NCBI GenBank assembly: GCA_036583965.1
Contig: JAZBQD010000030.1
Coordinates: 55,739,551 to 55,803,550 of the forward strand
Length of the DNA stretch: 64,000 nt
Origin: Prunella strophiata
Lineage: Eukaryota > Chordata > Aves > Passeriformes > Prunellidae
Direction of reading: 5' to 3'
In this document: piece after piece, positions 1-13,600 of the stretch
Numbering within the stretch: the first letter of the stretch is position 1
How the letters are laid out: each line of letters starts with the position of its first letter
The notes under the pieces: generated by a model
The model's database searches: none
What the model saw: only the letters and a program-made list of their open reading frames with translations
What the model was told of the DNA's origin: nothing
Program-made: the position numbers and the translations under genes

Positions 1-3000
1 TACTACATAATTTCACTTTAAAAAGTTTGGGCACAAGGGTGAAAAAAAAGAAATTCTGTCCCAGGTGTTCTTTCAGGTTCCACATCCACTGAGGACCAGC
101 ACCTGCAGCAAAAAGCTAGTATAGCCACAAATATCAACAGTGTCTTTTCTGTTTGAGTCTTCAACTAGAGGAGAATGAGAGAAATCTGAAAGGGAGTTGG
201 CCCTCAGTAGATAATTTTAAGCAGTGAAGGGCTGAAAGATACAACTGCACAGACACCATGAGTTGTGGCTGTAGGTCTGTACATCAGAGCCATGTTAATC
301 ATGAAAACAGAACCAATTCTGAAGGATTATAAATACAGAAAGTCCCTTTACTTTTCATAGGAATTAAAAAAAGAAAAAAAAATCTTTGATCATGTCCTGC
401 TTTATAAGCAATCTTATAATGGCCTAGTTCACTGGGTATGGAAAACACACACAGTGTTGTCACTGAAATGCATTTCTGTGTATGTGGAAGTGCAGAATTA
501 GACAAAGCCTTCCTGTAACTGCTGTGGGAGAAGGGAATTCTCTGTTGCAGTTTTTTTTATTAAACTAATTTTAAAAGTGAGCGTTTACTCACTTTTACTC
601 ACTTGGAGGAATAGTATAGAGCAAAATCTCATGTAAAAAGCAGAGAAAAAATAAATCCCGAACGTGATAACTGGACATGAGGGAGATGGGATTTGTAACA
701 TGCATCTAGTTTGACTTTTAAGGGTGGGTTAAGGTGTGAATAAAAATGTGTCAGGTTAATATTGGCAGAAAAATCCATTTCCATGTAATCTGCAGCGCTA
801 TCAAAGAAGAAATACAAAGAGTGATTGGACAGTGTTGAACTGAAAGAGCTGTGGGTTCACGATAGTCAATTTAGGATAAGTATCTTCATTTCCAGTGTAA
901 ATCTGTAGCTGTCCTCAGCAATCATTTGTGGTGATGCCTCATGGGATCACCAGTACCTTGATCAAAATGGAGTTCTGGCATGTCAGTAAGAGGATGTGGA
1001 TAGAAATCTCTGGAAACACTCTTGTTTGTGTTGCTGAAAGGAACTCTGTGCCCTACCTGCTCTCAATGTTTCTCCCTTTGTTGCTTTCCCAAACCTTTAA
1101 TTGCATGGTGACAGCAATGTGAGGAATCCTGTCTTGTGGTAGGGAAGAGGTGGTAATTATATTTTGTCATTATTCTCATTCCCTCATTCTGCTCTTTAGG
1201 CTGCAGAGGACACTGCCAGCAGGTCGGTCTTTCATTGCCATGGATACCAAAGAGATCCCTCAGATTTTGCAGCAGATCTTCACATCTACCCTGTTGTCAA
1301 GTGCCTAAGCATCACTGATGTGACCTGGTGTGAACTCAAAGAGTTGTAACCCTCTCCTGCTGGAGGTACAAACCCTAAAGCTGAGGATAAACACAATTAT
1401 TAATAAAATACTCACCCTCCTTTAATCAGCCAAGCAACCACAAGCTACATGACGGCCAGGCTGTAAATTTTCCCCCAGAATTTCTCAAGCAACTCAGCAC
1501 ACTCAAAGGGCAGCATAAGGGCAGAGGATGGCAACAGAATGAATGTTTCTCCGGAGGGACAAACAAACAAAGGACAGTCTGTGATCATTCCTCTGCCTGC
1601 TGTGTTGCCAGCACTATGGAATCATCTCACCCTGTTTCATTAAACACAGTTCACTGGGATTTGGTAATTCTGTGCAAGGCAGATCCAGGCAATCTGTGTC
1701 AGTGTTTCGCAGTGCATATGTTTGAATGGGTGGTTAACTCCATCTCTGATTTAAACAGGACTGTTCCTGCCAGGCAGGAAATCCTTCCTTCCTCTCCTGT
1801 TGCTTTCTTGTCTTGATGGGCATCGGGGCTTCACCCTCACGATGGGAACAATGGAGCAGTTTGGAAACACTGACCATCACATGTAAACATTCATTATCTG
1901 ATCAGGCACGGTGCTCCAAGTTGTCAGAGCTAGAGAAAGTGACTGTTAAGAAGTAAAAGAAAACAAAAATAAATGGGTTCAGTTCTGCCTTTGAAAAGTA
2001 AGGGGAAAGTGTCAAAACACTCTTAAGAATGCAAGAGGGCAGCGTTTCCAAGAAGGGCCATGTCTCCTTTGCACAGCTGATGATGCTGCACCCCCTGCAC
2101 TGTTCCAGTGGCCTCAGCACATGGGGGTGACTCTTCAATCAAGAGACAAAAATGTTACCAGTGCTTTGCTAGAGCAGGTTAATGGTCTGTTTTTCTTGCA
2201 TCATTTGAAGGTTAAACTGGAGGAGAGATTTAGGCACGAAAAAATAAGTTATTTTTTATAAAGGAAGAGGGGAAAAGTATTTTAGCAAGATATCTGTGTT
2301 AGAATGTATTTAATATCCCAGTTAGTTACAAAGACTTACTTTGTGATTCAATCAGTTGGTGTTTGGCTTGTCCCATGGGATGATAATTCCTCTTTATCTA
2401 CTAAAGAAAAGCTATTTTCTTTGGGAAAAGTAGTTCTTTGGGAACAGTGGAATATTCGATGAATTTAATGTATGATTTAATTAAACTGAAGCGGGGGATG
2501 TACATCATAACTAATGATACTAATTAGAGAGTAACTGAATAAAAGAACATTCAGGAAGAGTGCTTATAAAAATCTGAAGGAGGAATTGCAATTCTTTTAA
2601 TTTTTCTCTTAGTCCTGCAGTTGATCAAGCTGCACCTTGAACAGTATCTTTGGAAGGGAGGAGGCAAATTAATTTGGTCTCATTAAATACAACCATTGGT
2701 GTTTTAAAGGGTCCAGCTTATGGTGATCATTCTCTAGTCCACCAGTCCTGCAGCAAAAATCTTGACCAGAGCATCAAAAACATCTCCTGTTTAGGAAGAG
2801 TTTTGAAGCCTGGTCAGCTTTCAAACTCTTTATGACAAGAGGGGACGGAAGACATTTTTCAAAGTCTTGTTAGCATTGTTATGATAACTATATATGTGAA
2901 AACAAAGAGATTGAAGATGCAGTTCCTGTTTGGAATTGGGAGAAGGTTGAGAAGGTTATCCCTGGTTGGGACAAATGCACGTGTATGCACATACACACAG

Positions 3001-3544
3001 ATGCTGCTACTAAGGGGAAGTGTGCTTCAAAATAAAAATATCTTGGTCCTGTAAACATATGATGAGATACTAAATGCAATAAAGAATTTAAATATTGATA
3101 AGGCTCTTACTAAATGTGTGTTCACATGGAAATTCCTTTAGGACATCTGCCTTTATTGCCAGCAGTCCTGAAAAAAAGAACTTTTTTCTTGCAGTTAATT
3201 AGCAGTTGCACTGTACACTTTCTACATTACTTGTGTGGATAAACTTTCTCATCTCAGATTTAAATGCAGTAAAATACTGTTATCTTTATCATAAAAAATT
3301 AATGCTATTTAAAAGAAAAACTATTATAAATCCAGTTTTTAATCTTTTGTTTGATTATGCCTCTAAATTATATTTCATGTATAAGTATCATTTACAGTTA
3401 CCTTTCATTACAGTTACCTTTCTGTAGTGTTTGGTTTTATCTTTGTTTCAGGAGACATCTGTTGTGTTTCAGTTCTTGTTTCTTGGGCTCGTAGGATACA
3501 GCCATGTCCAGGGCCAGGCATGGCCATGAGGGTGGGTGGAAGTT
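1..3544. other. Intergenic, no gene seen
   Basis: AT-rich with a few low-copy runs. Open frames are all under 80 codons and show no family features or exon-like splice context. A short tandem duplication (ACAGTTACCTTTC twice) lies near 3393-3423, and tttactcac occurs twice near 585-605. Confidence 0.7.
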
Positions 3545-3840
3545 CTAAACCTGCCCTCTTTCAGTTTCAGGCCATCCCCCCTTGTCCTATTGCTACATGC
3601 CCTTGTAAGAAGTCCCTCTCCAGCTCTTCTGAGCCCCCTTTAGGTGCTGGAAGGTGCTGTAAGGTGTCCCTGGAGCCTTTCCTTCTCCTGGCTGAGCAAC
3701 TCCAGTTCTCAGGCTGTCTTCACAGGAGAGGTGCTCCAGCCCCATGACCATCTTTGTGTCCATCCTCTGGACTCACTCCCACAGGTCTGTGTCCTTCCTG
3801 TGCTGGGGCCAGAGCTGGATGCAGCACTGCAGGTGGGCTC
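3545..3840 (-). repeat. CR1 LINE fragment (ORF2 C-terminal region)
   Basis: Read on the minus strand, this matches the end of CR1 ORF2 and the start of its 3' UTR: a CTGCATCCAGCTCTGGCCCC stretch, then GGGGCTGGAGCACCTCTCCT, AGGAGAAGG, and AATAGGACAAGG with GGCCTGAAACTGA. It is diverged, with frame breaks and no octamer 3' end. Confidence 0.85.
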
Positions 3841-4626
3841 TGTCACGAGTGGAGGGGAGGAGGCACTGCAGCAGATTTCGAGGGAAAGGGAGAAGAAGTG
3901 AGTGAAACTTTTTTTAAATTTTCAGTTCAAAAGGAAAGGGTTTGGGTTTTGGCTTTAATAACATTTCATTGCAGAGCATGTTTGACCTGACAGTGTCTTT
4001 CTAAATCATAAAAATTCAGGGCAAAATTTTCCCCAGGCTGTACATCTCTCACCTGCTTTAATGCCCATCGCTACCCCAGGGAAATCAAAGCAGCAACTGT
4101 GCTTCTCCCTGTCTCACCAGGACTTGCAGTGTTATTTCACTGCTCAAAAATTCAGCAAACACTCCTCTTTCATGTTCCTGGGATTTGCAGAGTTTCCTGA
4201 TATGCATTTATTTAATTAGTGGAATGCTTAAGAGTAACACGGCTTTGTCTGGCTAACAGCAGCACCAGTGGCTGCTCTCACTGCAATGCAGGCACCAGCT
4301 TTGTGTGTCACTCATCCCCTCTGAAAGCATGTTAAGGTATTTTTCATCTCCTTTCACAGTTTAATAAGGCACTTTTGCACTCATCAGTTTTTATGGAAAG
4401 GCCCTGTTTCAGTGAATGAATAGAGCTGCCAGTTGGAGCAGGGCCTGACCTATCACTAATGCTTTAATAGCATTAGTCACATCAGCAGTAGTTATTTTAA
4501 TTACCTCTTGTAACACAGATTTTGGTCTAGTTCTGTTTCTATATGTAATGTGTTCATACCCACTAGCCAGCTAGTTACACTACACAGTTATTTTTGGGAT
4601 TATTATTCGACTTTGGTGCAAAAATT

Positions 4627-4657
<31 letters not shown>
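4627..4657 (+). repeat. Poly-A / (GAAA) tract
   Basis: About 17 A are followed by gaaagaaaagaaag. Simple repeat in the intergenic region. Confidence 0.85.
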
Positions 4658-7600
4658 GCCAGAAGGCCAGGCAGGTGAGATTTCAATCAGAACAAATGCA
4701 GCTGATGTCTCACTCAGGCATGTCAGATTGTTTACAACAATTTGTAGCAGACAAATTCCCCTACAAAAAAATAGCTTGCAAACTGTTCAGCTGAAGGATT
4801 TCCTCTTTTAGGAGACAGGCTTTATGCCACCAAAATAAACAGGTAACAAATTACCTAATTCAGAAATTATTTTGTTTTTGAGATTGCTGTGTCAATGTGA
4901 ACAGCACTGTCATTGAATAAAATGTTTTAAAGTCAACTGCATTTTGTGGGAAATAAGTGTATGTGGGAAGATTGCAGAAGAGATTCAACAATTCTTCAGG
5001 ATGAAAGTGATGGTGCTTTTTTTTCAAAGACAAGGGCAAAATTATAAAAATTGAATAACTTCATTTTCATGACCATCTATTCTTCACCTTTTGATAGGAC
5101 AATTAAACATATGAAAATTAAAATCTATTTTTAAATACCAGATACTTTAACATTACTAACATCTTTAGTCTGAACATCTGGCATGACTGCATGCAGAAGA
5201 ATTCTGTGTATCAGAACACAGATCTACTACTACACTTGTAGTGTGATCATAGTCAAGAAAAACCTCATGGCAGTAAATATACTGAGAGTTGGAAATGTAA
5301 AAAAAAAAAATCTCAGATATTGACCCTGTTTTTTTCACCCATCACATACAGTTTTTCTTTGGACAGGCTGAGCTGTGCAAATCCAGGTAGGGCTGGAAAC
5401 CAGACCCTGACTCTGGTTGTCTGAGGCTGTGGATCCCTACAAGCTGGTAACCTGGCACCAGAGTTCCCTCAGTTCCAAAAGAAACATAAGAGAGAGGAGC
5501 AAGCAGGGGAAAAAAGGACAAATTCCTCATTTTCAACCTGCTCAGCTTTCTGAGCTGGCTTGCCTTGAGCAGCAAAGCAGGCATGATCAGGGTGGAGGTG
5601 AGAAAAGCAGATGAAGTAGCCAGAAAGGTCCACCAGGCAGAGCCTCAGCAGCAGAACCTCCCCCAGCACAAACCCTGGTGTGAGGCCAGGAGAGGTGCCC
5701 AGGGGAGGCACACTGGGCTCACAGAGCAGCAGTGAGGTGTGCCATGCCCTGGCCAAGCCCAGCTGTGGGCACCAAGCAGCACAGAGCCACCCTGGCTGAG
5801 GATGGGCAGGCTCAGAGGTGGAGCTCAGCTGCCAAAGTCAGCACCACATCAGAGCCATGAGGGCTGAGCCTCAGGCTTCAGCCCTTCAGCTCTTGTGCTT
5901 AAGCCTCCTCCTCAGCAACAGGCATCAAATAAACTTCCCAGGCACGTGCTCTGAACAAATTGAGGCTTGTTAACCTCATGGAACAGTGGCCTGGGGACTA
6001 GAATACATCATCTATGTTCCCTGCATACAAATTGCAGGAGCTTGCTTTCTTTTAAATATGTACAAGTTCATTCTACCACAAGCTAAAATTTACTGGTCCC
6101 TGGAACCTCTTGCTGAGGGTGGAAATATTCACTCAGCACCTATAAACTAAACACATCTCACAAATATGAAGGAAAAAAAGTTCTTTTTATATCAGGCCTT
6201 GATACAAAGCCCATTCTTAGCAACAGCCTTTTCAGTTCAAATCATTAAATGAATACTTTATATGAGCTTCTCTGGCCAGGCTGAGTAAGATGACAATATT
6301 ATATGCAGACTGTGGTCTGGAAAAAGTCCACAAATAACATTCATGGTTAGGAAAATGTGTTATACTGCAGGGTGATATGAGGAATGGTGTCCCATATATT
6401 TTTGCTGTCGTCATGGCTAAATCATGCTCAATGCCATCTGCACCAACATCTGCATTTCAGCTTGGTTCAACATCTGCAAGGTCACCTACTTTGGTTTCCA
6501 AATTTATAATTATGAATAAGCCTGAGGTTTTTAAAGAAATGCAATTTGTTAGAAGCAAGGATGCTCCCCTTGAGTGCTGCATTCAGTAGCAGAAAGAGTG
6601 GTAGAATTTTGATGCACAAAAATGACCATGTATTTTTTTCCATCAGAATTATCTGAAACTGCTCTGCAGGTCTCCTGCTGTCTCCATTCCCTTGGCATTC
6701 CTCAGGAGGGTAACAGGGAACACTGAAACTCTGTCCTCCTTCTCTGCTGTACTGAGGACTGAGTACCTCACTGCATCCCTTCAGAAAGAAGTCATATAAT
6801 GTGACCAAAACAGCAAAATCAGAGTAGTGATACAGCTGCCATAATCCTCCTCACTCCCTGAGTTTTCTGACATGACCCACTTTCAGTGTGGCACAGTTCC
6901 AGAGAGCGAGCCAGATGCAAGAGGAAAAGGGACCTCACACTCATCAATACATTTGCAATTAAGACCCTGGAGAAAGACCATATTTATGTTTAAGCACAGA
7001 TTTCATGGGACAAGGGCTGAGCAAGGGACAAGGGCAGGCACAGATTGGCAAGCAAGCCCCTAGTGAGGAGATGCTGTAAACTGGCTGTCAGCTTGGTGTC
7101 TGAGGGCAGAAATCATGTTGGGAAGAGCAAACAGTGGAGCCTGCACACGCCCAGGGCCATGCTGACCTGCAACACATGGGTCTGCCACACTGCAGCTGCT
7201 CCCTGTGCCATCACTGACCTCCTCTGCTGTTATCTTCTTGGTTGAAGAGGACAGAGATTGTTTCCTGCTCCTGCTGTGATTTCAAAAAATTTGCTGCAAA
7301 GGTTGTAGCTGAATACTGAACATGCATGGACTGATGGAGCAGTGAAATAGGGGCAGTCACTGGAAGTGCTACTGGAAAAAATTTTTAAGAAGTTACCTTA
7401 TTCTCCCTCATTCTTATATTTTAAAGTCCCCTCAATGGCCATTGCACTCAAGAAGCTCTCCATGCCCACTAAACAGCAGATTTCCCCTTGTGTTATAGTG
7501 CATTTAGGACCTCAAAACTCTCCTCTCTTTTAGCACCAGCTCAGAAAAAGAATATCATCATCCCCTCAAATCACCCCTCTGTCTGCTGTAAATAGTACTA

Positions 7601-8565
7601 TAAGATCAAGGAGCCTGTGGGGTCTGGTCTTTTGCAGGTAGGATAGGTTGGAAGCAGAAGGTCTTAAAATACCCAGGATCTGGAGTAACACAGCAGAAGC
7701 CCCACACCCCAACACTGAGGAGCCAAGCCCTGAACTGCAGCATCCATACCCAAACATGGGTCAGCATTAATGCTGCTCGTGCACTGGGTGCAGAAAAGTA
7801 TGAATTGTATTATTAAGGCTTTAATTATGTGGTTTTAAAGCTCTGAAGTCATTAAGGAGTTTATAATGCAATGAAAACATGTCCTTTCTCCTCTGCTTTT
7901 TAATTGATCAGCTGTGAGTTCTTATCCCCATGCATATCACAGATAAATCATTCAGTTAGAACTAGATAGTGACAAAGGCCAAAACATCATTTAAAATTAG
8001 CATCTTAGAGTGTTAATCCTATACTTGGAATCACAAAATAGAGGCAAAACATTTCCAGAAATGCATCTGAATGATTTACAGAGCAGCTGAAAGATCCTGG
8101 TGTTTGGTCAAAAGCAGCTCATAGCCCATTAGCCTTTATCTTTTTTTAATCATCCTTCCTGTTTAGTGCAGCTCCTAAGGGGGGTCTCAGGGTTGACAGA
8201 CAGATGCACAGTCATTTAACACAAGTTACATCTCACCCACTGGCACCTGCAAGTCCTCTCCACAAGACCCTGCACTCCCTTCTCAGCCTCATCCAGATGG
8301 TTTGGCTAAAAGATTGCACAAGTGGTTTGCTAAAGCAAGACACTATCGTGTACAGCAAGCATCTGCAGCAGGTGTCTGCACTGACACCTAAGCATGACCC
8401 TTGCAGAAAACTGTCACATGAGCCTTCTGAGGCGCTGTTTGCACCCTCCACACCTGCCCCAAAATCCGTTACACAAATTGGAGGCAGCACGTGCAGGGGT
8501 TTAAAAGCTTCCTACTTCTTGAGCACTGGTGTGTGCTCTCATTAGTGTGCCTCATTTGCAGGAGG

Positions 8566-8582
8566 AAAAAAAAAAAAAAAAA
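8566..8582 (+). repeat. Poly-A tract
   Basis: A run of about 17 A between aggagg and ggaagc. Simple repeat with no element recognised on either side. Confidence 0.85.
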
Positions 8583-11500
8583 GGAAGCAGTAGTGATTCT
8601 CTGTAAAAACACAAAAGGAAAAGATCCTTCCTTTCACCACCACCAGCAAAAATCAAGAGGGAAACCAGGAGAGAAGTTATTTTTCTGAAATAAATGAGAG
8701 CAGAAATAGATGCGAGGGGCTGGCTAGAAAGAGGCAGGAAACAAGTCAAAGCCAAGCTGACACAAACAAAGGCAAAGAGCCAAGAACAAGTGTGCCCAGG
8801 CACAGACTGAGGCAGAGGAGACCCTAAAAAGAGCTCTTTTCTATCCTCTGTTCCTCTGGAGCACTGTGGACAGTAGCTCTGAGTAGGTGTCAGACTCCAG
8901 ACTTGGTGTCTCCTCATCCCACCCAGCAGCTCCTCCCAGCCACCCTTTGGAGGCCCAGGCTTGGCAGGGCAGCGTCTGCCTGGGCTTTCAGCTGAGACCT
9001 GCTCAGTGCAAGCTTCAGAAAACAAACACACTTCTTCAGAAGGCTTGAGGCCTCCTGTCTGTCAGCTCACAGCCTGCAAAGCCCAGCCCAACCTGAGGTA
9101 ATGGGACACAGCAAACCAAAAGGGCACTGAGCTCTGTCCGTGCCATGGAGGGATCTGAAGGCAGCATTATTTAACTCAGCTGGCTGCTCCTAACAAAAGA
9201 CATGTTGTTCCTCTGGATGACTTCTTCTAGGAAAAGCATGTGTGTGAATGTGGGAAACTCAGACTGGCAAGGCAATGAAGGTCAAAGTTTAGTCAATTTT
9301 TCCTCAAAACAGGAATTCAACACTTTCATGGCTTAAAAAAAAACTAACCAACCCCCTTTAAATCGTTCAAGTTTCACACTCAGTCCAAAACTAGGTAAGC
9401 ATCATTTGTTCAGTCCTTAAATTTTTTTTAATCTGCAGAGTTTTGGGTGGATCTGACCTAAACAATAAGGGACCAGCCTCCAGGCCTGAATCTCCAGTTC
9501 CTTCCAGGCTGCTGCTGACTTTGCACCATGTCCCTAATGAATGATATAGCCACTAAAATTGTCCTCCACTGCCTCAGGGTAACAAGCTCCCATCCCACAC
9601 CATTCCTCCCCATTTCTTATCTCCTGCTTCAGCAGGATCACTGCAGGTGGGAAGAATTTGCTGGTTTTAACCTTATTGATGATTGATTGATACTTTCATG
9701 TGGGTGCTAATCAGCCAGCCTTGTCCACAGCAATGAGGATGTGCCAGCAAGCTCCCAAGCCCCTCTAAGGCTGGTATGCATCCTACAGGAAAGGGTGGTG
9801 GAAAATGGAACAGGCAGAAGCTTTCTCAGTATTAAAGTATTATGGTACAGGATTACACTAAGTCAAGACAGGAATTAAGATTCTTGCAACAAACCCATGA
9901 TTAAAACAGTTTTAATTTAACAAGGGCTAATGCATACAAATATTTAAGTGTTTGAGTATCCCTTTCTAGTAACTGAAACTCCCAAGTATCCATCAGTCAT
10001 GGAGCTTTGGTTAACACTGAAAAATGCCAAGATGAAGCAAACTCCTCAGGGAATCACAGACAGAAATTCTATGCCGAGGCATAAAAGTAACTTGTTTCAT
10101 TACAGATGGGGTATTGAACATTACTTTTGCAGTTCAGATGCTGTGGTGTTTGTGAAGACATGGCTGGTAGTGTGGTCTAACCCTTTTCTGAAAAGCTAAT
10201 TATTTTACTTAATATTTATTTGATCTGTTGGTGATTGCTGCAAAGCATGCCAAGATATTTGCAATGATCATTTGCTTATGGAAAAAACTTAAAGGCATGA
10301 GACATTCTATGAATCACATTAACCCTTGCCCAGCCAGAGGCAATGGTACATGTTTGTACCAGGTTTAGTACACACACATGAGACACAATCTAATTGCAGC
10401 AAGGTGCTCTAGGAAAAGTCCAGCTCCATCTTGCAGGCCCACCTGAAGATAATGCTCTTCATTTAGGCTGATGGACTTATTTAACTTATTCTGTTTGTAT
10501 CTCATACGTATTTTTTTAAAAATAACAGGAAGAGAGCAATCAGAGGATTTGGGGGATTCTCTTCCCTCTCCTAGTGGGCATGGAAAACATGTTGGCTCCC
10601 AGGCCCAGGGGCCACCATGCTCCAAGGGCAGCACTTTGGCAGATCTCTGGTGGGATCTGAGAGGGTCAGCTCCAGCCCCCAGCATGCAGATACACAGGAG
10701 GAACCTAAGGGCACAGACAAGTAAGAAGCTCAATGAAATGGCTAATCCATCATCATCCAAGCTCCTGCTGGCTGTTCTGCAGGTTACCAGCACACACTGA
10801 CCATTTCTGCTTGGACTTAGAACCCACAGCCAGTGGTCAATTCATTTTCATGCAATCCTCCCTCTTTTCACCACAACACTGTTGGAAAACCCTCACAATG
10901 AAAAAAATTCTCTACAGCTTCTCCAAATGCAGGGGCAGAGTTTGGCATTAAACCCCCAAGAGATTCAATTTGTAAGCAGACACCTCACTGTGCTCTTGTG
11001 GTCACTGCCTGGGTTTTGTGAATTTTGTCCCTGAAAAGCACCACCTCCTTTGTCCAAACAACTGGAAGAAGGAGGAACGTACTAAAAATAGTTGAAAGAC
11101 CCCCTGCCTTGGAGGTAACTCCATCCTCCTCTGGGTACAGACCACCAGCTGCTGCCCCACGGCTGTCAAGTGCCAGGCCAAATGGGGCAGCTCACCATTC
11201 CCTTTTCTCTGTGAACACCAACACGACTCAGATCCTGCCAGGCACCTCCTTCTGCAGGGCATTGGACCAAGGGAGGCTGATTGTTGGCACAGAGCAGCCC
11301 CTGAGCCCACTTCCCCAAGGCCAGCCTTCCACATCCGTGTTTCTAGTATTTCCTAAGCCTCAGGGAGTCCAGGAAATCCCAATCACTAACCAATCTCTCA
11401 TTATCTTAAAACCAAAAATCCTGTTAATGGCTTTACCTCATACTCTGCAGCTCTGGAAACTTGCCCAGCTCCTTCTTGAGTTACTTACTTCAGCTGATGA

Positions 11501-13392
11501 TCTTGGCAGGTCTTTCCCCCAGATCTTGGCTACTGTTCCTTGGTGAAACTGTGCCTAACCCTCTTGTTTTGTGGTTGTCTGTCCTCAGGCTTAACTCCAC
11601 GGGACATTCATTCCTGCAGCCATTCACAGACCAGAAGCTGAGCAGGCAATTAATCAGGGCAATGCATGGAGGCTCTCAGGCACCTACAATCAATTAACTA
11701 CTTCACCATGTGTTCATTAGTTAAGAAAATGTTTCCATGCATACACATGTGATAAAATCACTGTGAGTGGTTAAACCTGCTTTCCATAGCCTAATTTAAA
11801 AACTAAGCTTTATTGCAGTGGTTCTCCCATGGAAAGGCTGAAAGGTGCAGCCCTTGCTCCTGTGACTCCTTTAATAAAGTTTAATAAAGTTCCCATTTAC
11901 AAGCATCTCTTGTGCCATTATCTGGCATGAGGTACATGAGACAAAACCCTTCAGAGCCAGCACCTTTATTAAAAACATTGTTAGGGTTTAATTTGGGGCT
12001 CTTTTGAAGGTCAGTGGGATTTAATGACCCTCCTTGCTTTCAACACTGAAAGCTGAGCAGGGGCTGTGCAAAGCTGAGGCCCAGCCACGGACAACTGGTG
12101 GAAGAAAATAGCTCAGAGTTTCAAGGCGAGACACCATCCATCCAGAAAACAGACAGGGGTGTAGGATCGGGTGTAAATTCCCTGAAGACATGCATTTGCA
12201 CCAGACAAAACTTAATGGGCTTCTACAGCTGTCTTGTATGTTTGGGCTCAGTTCAACCATCTCTTATTAGGTGACACTTCTGGGCAGTTGTGTCCAGTCA
12301 AAGTACCCCGTGATTTGCCCTTAGGGGTGTATCCATGAAGAGATTTCAGCCAGGTTCAGGACTAACCCCATCAGTGCCTGTTGCTTCCTCAGCTGCATTT
12401 TAAGCCCAACTGCTCAAACAGGGCACTGGAATGCTGTTTTCAGGAGTCATGGACAACCCAGGGGGTGCCCATCTCAGCTGCCACCATCCCCAGTGCAAAA
12501 CCCACTGGCACTGAGGACAAGGACATTGAAGACTAAGTTGTATCTCCTAAAAGAAAAAACTGGGATTTCTTTATCCCTCCTAAGACAAAACAGAAACAAT
12601 TATCTCAGATAATTGGAGCAAATTTTGCCTGCAGACCCATTCTTTACCCTACCGCGTGTATCCACAGAAGACCATTGCCCCACTGAGCCAGGTGGGTTGA
12701 AAGACTTCAAATTCTCTTGGCCACCACTCCCAGGCAGCCACTGTCTCTTCTTTGTCCTGAGTTAGCAGCACAAGCAGATCTGGGAGTCGTGCTCGGCGCA
12801 CGCCAGCTGCTGCATAATGACGCACGGACAAAGGCAAGCCGTGTTCCCAGGCCTGGCATCTCCCAGCAGAACAGTCTCCTCTTTGTGGCTTCAAGGAGCC
12901 CAGCACTATTTACAGCACTTCAGTTTCTGTTCTTCAGCAGTTTCATGTTCATTGAAAAACAACTTTCTAATTTTGTAATGCCGCACAAAAAGCACAGACG
13001 GGATGGATTTGTCAGCTGGTCCTGCGTGTAAAAAAATAATAATTTTACCACCAAGTCTTCCTTCACCAGACTCTTTCCACCCCTTCCCCAATACTCTCTC
13101 CCACCAAGAGCTTTTTCAGCTTCTGCCTTTGCAGGTGGACAAGTACCTTGCCTCTGGCAAAGCACTTCATCGAGGCAATAGTAACACTGCAAAGGAATGC
13201 ACAGGGCAGGAGTCACAGAAAGTCATTTTACATTTCTGAGCTTGGAAAAAGCTGTGAAGCCTCACTAACTGATTAATAGATCTGGGAGCTCCTGTGAGAT
13301 GACAGTGAGGGTCCTGACCTTCTGGGAAGCTTGTGGGAGGCATTGGTTTCATATTTATGGTGGATGCAAGAAGGGGCTGCATGTGATTTGCA

Positions 13393-13600
13393 TCATAGAA
13401 CCACAGAATATTTTGGGTAGAAGACACCAACCCCTGCCATGTGCAGGGACACCTGCCACTACACCAAGTTGCTCAAAACCCCATCCAACCTGGCCTTAAA
13501 CACTGCCAGGAATGGGGCATTCACAGCTTCTCTGGGCAACTTGTACCAGTGCTTCACCACCCTCATAGTGAAGAATTTCTTCCTAGTATCCAATCTAAAT
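13393..13600 (-). repeat. CR1 LINE 3' fragment
   Basis: The antisense CR1 tail starts tcatagaaccacagaatatt. It carries CCATGTGCAGGGACACC, CCATCCAACCTGGCC, GCTTCTCTGGGCAAC and AAGAATTTCTTCCTAGTATC. It lies in the intergenic region left of RGCC. Confidence 0.92.

Larger units (their letters stand above)
3841..13392. other. Intergenic, no gene seen
   Basis: Mixed composition, with GC-richer patches at 5540-5900 and 8880-9080. The longest open frame (159 codons, minus, 8552-9031) ends in poly-Phe/Ser encoded by the poly-A tract and looks random. An exact 10-base direct repeat (ttaataaagt) lies at 11871-11890. The AT-rich stretch 7795-7895 looks like it could be a conserved non-coding element. 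Confidence 0.65.

Noticed and set aside
11025..11546. 173-codon open frame, plus strand
   Set aside because: No homology signal that I can recognise; an antisense frame overlaps it; no exon boundaries.
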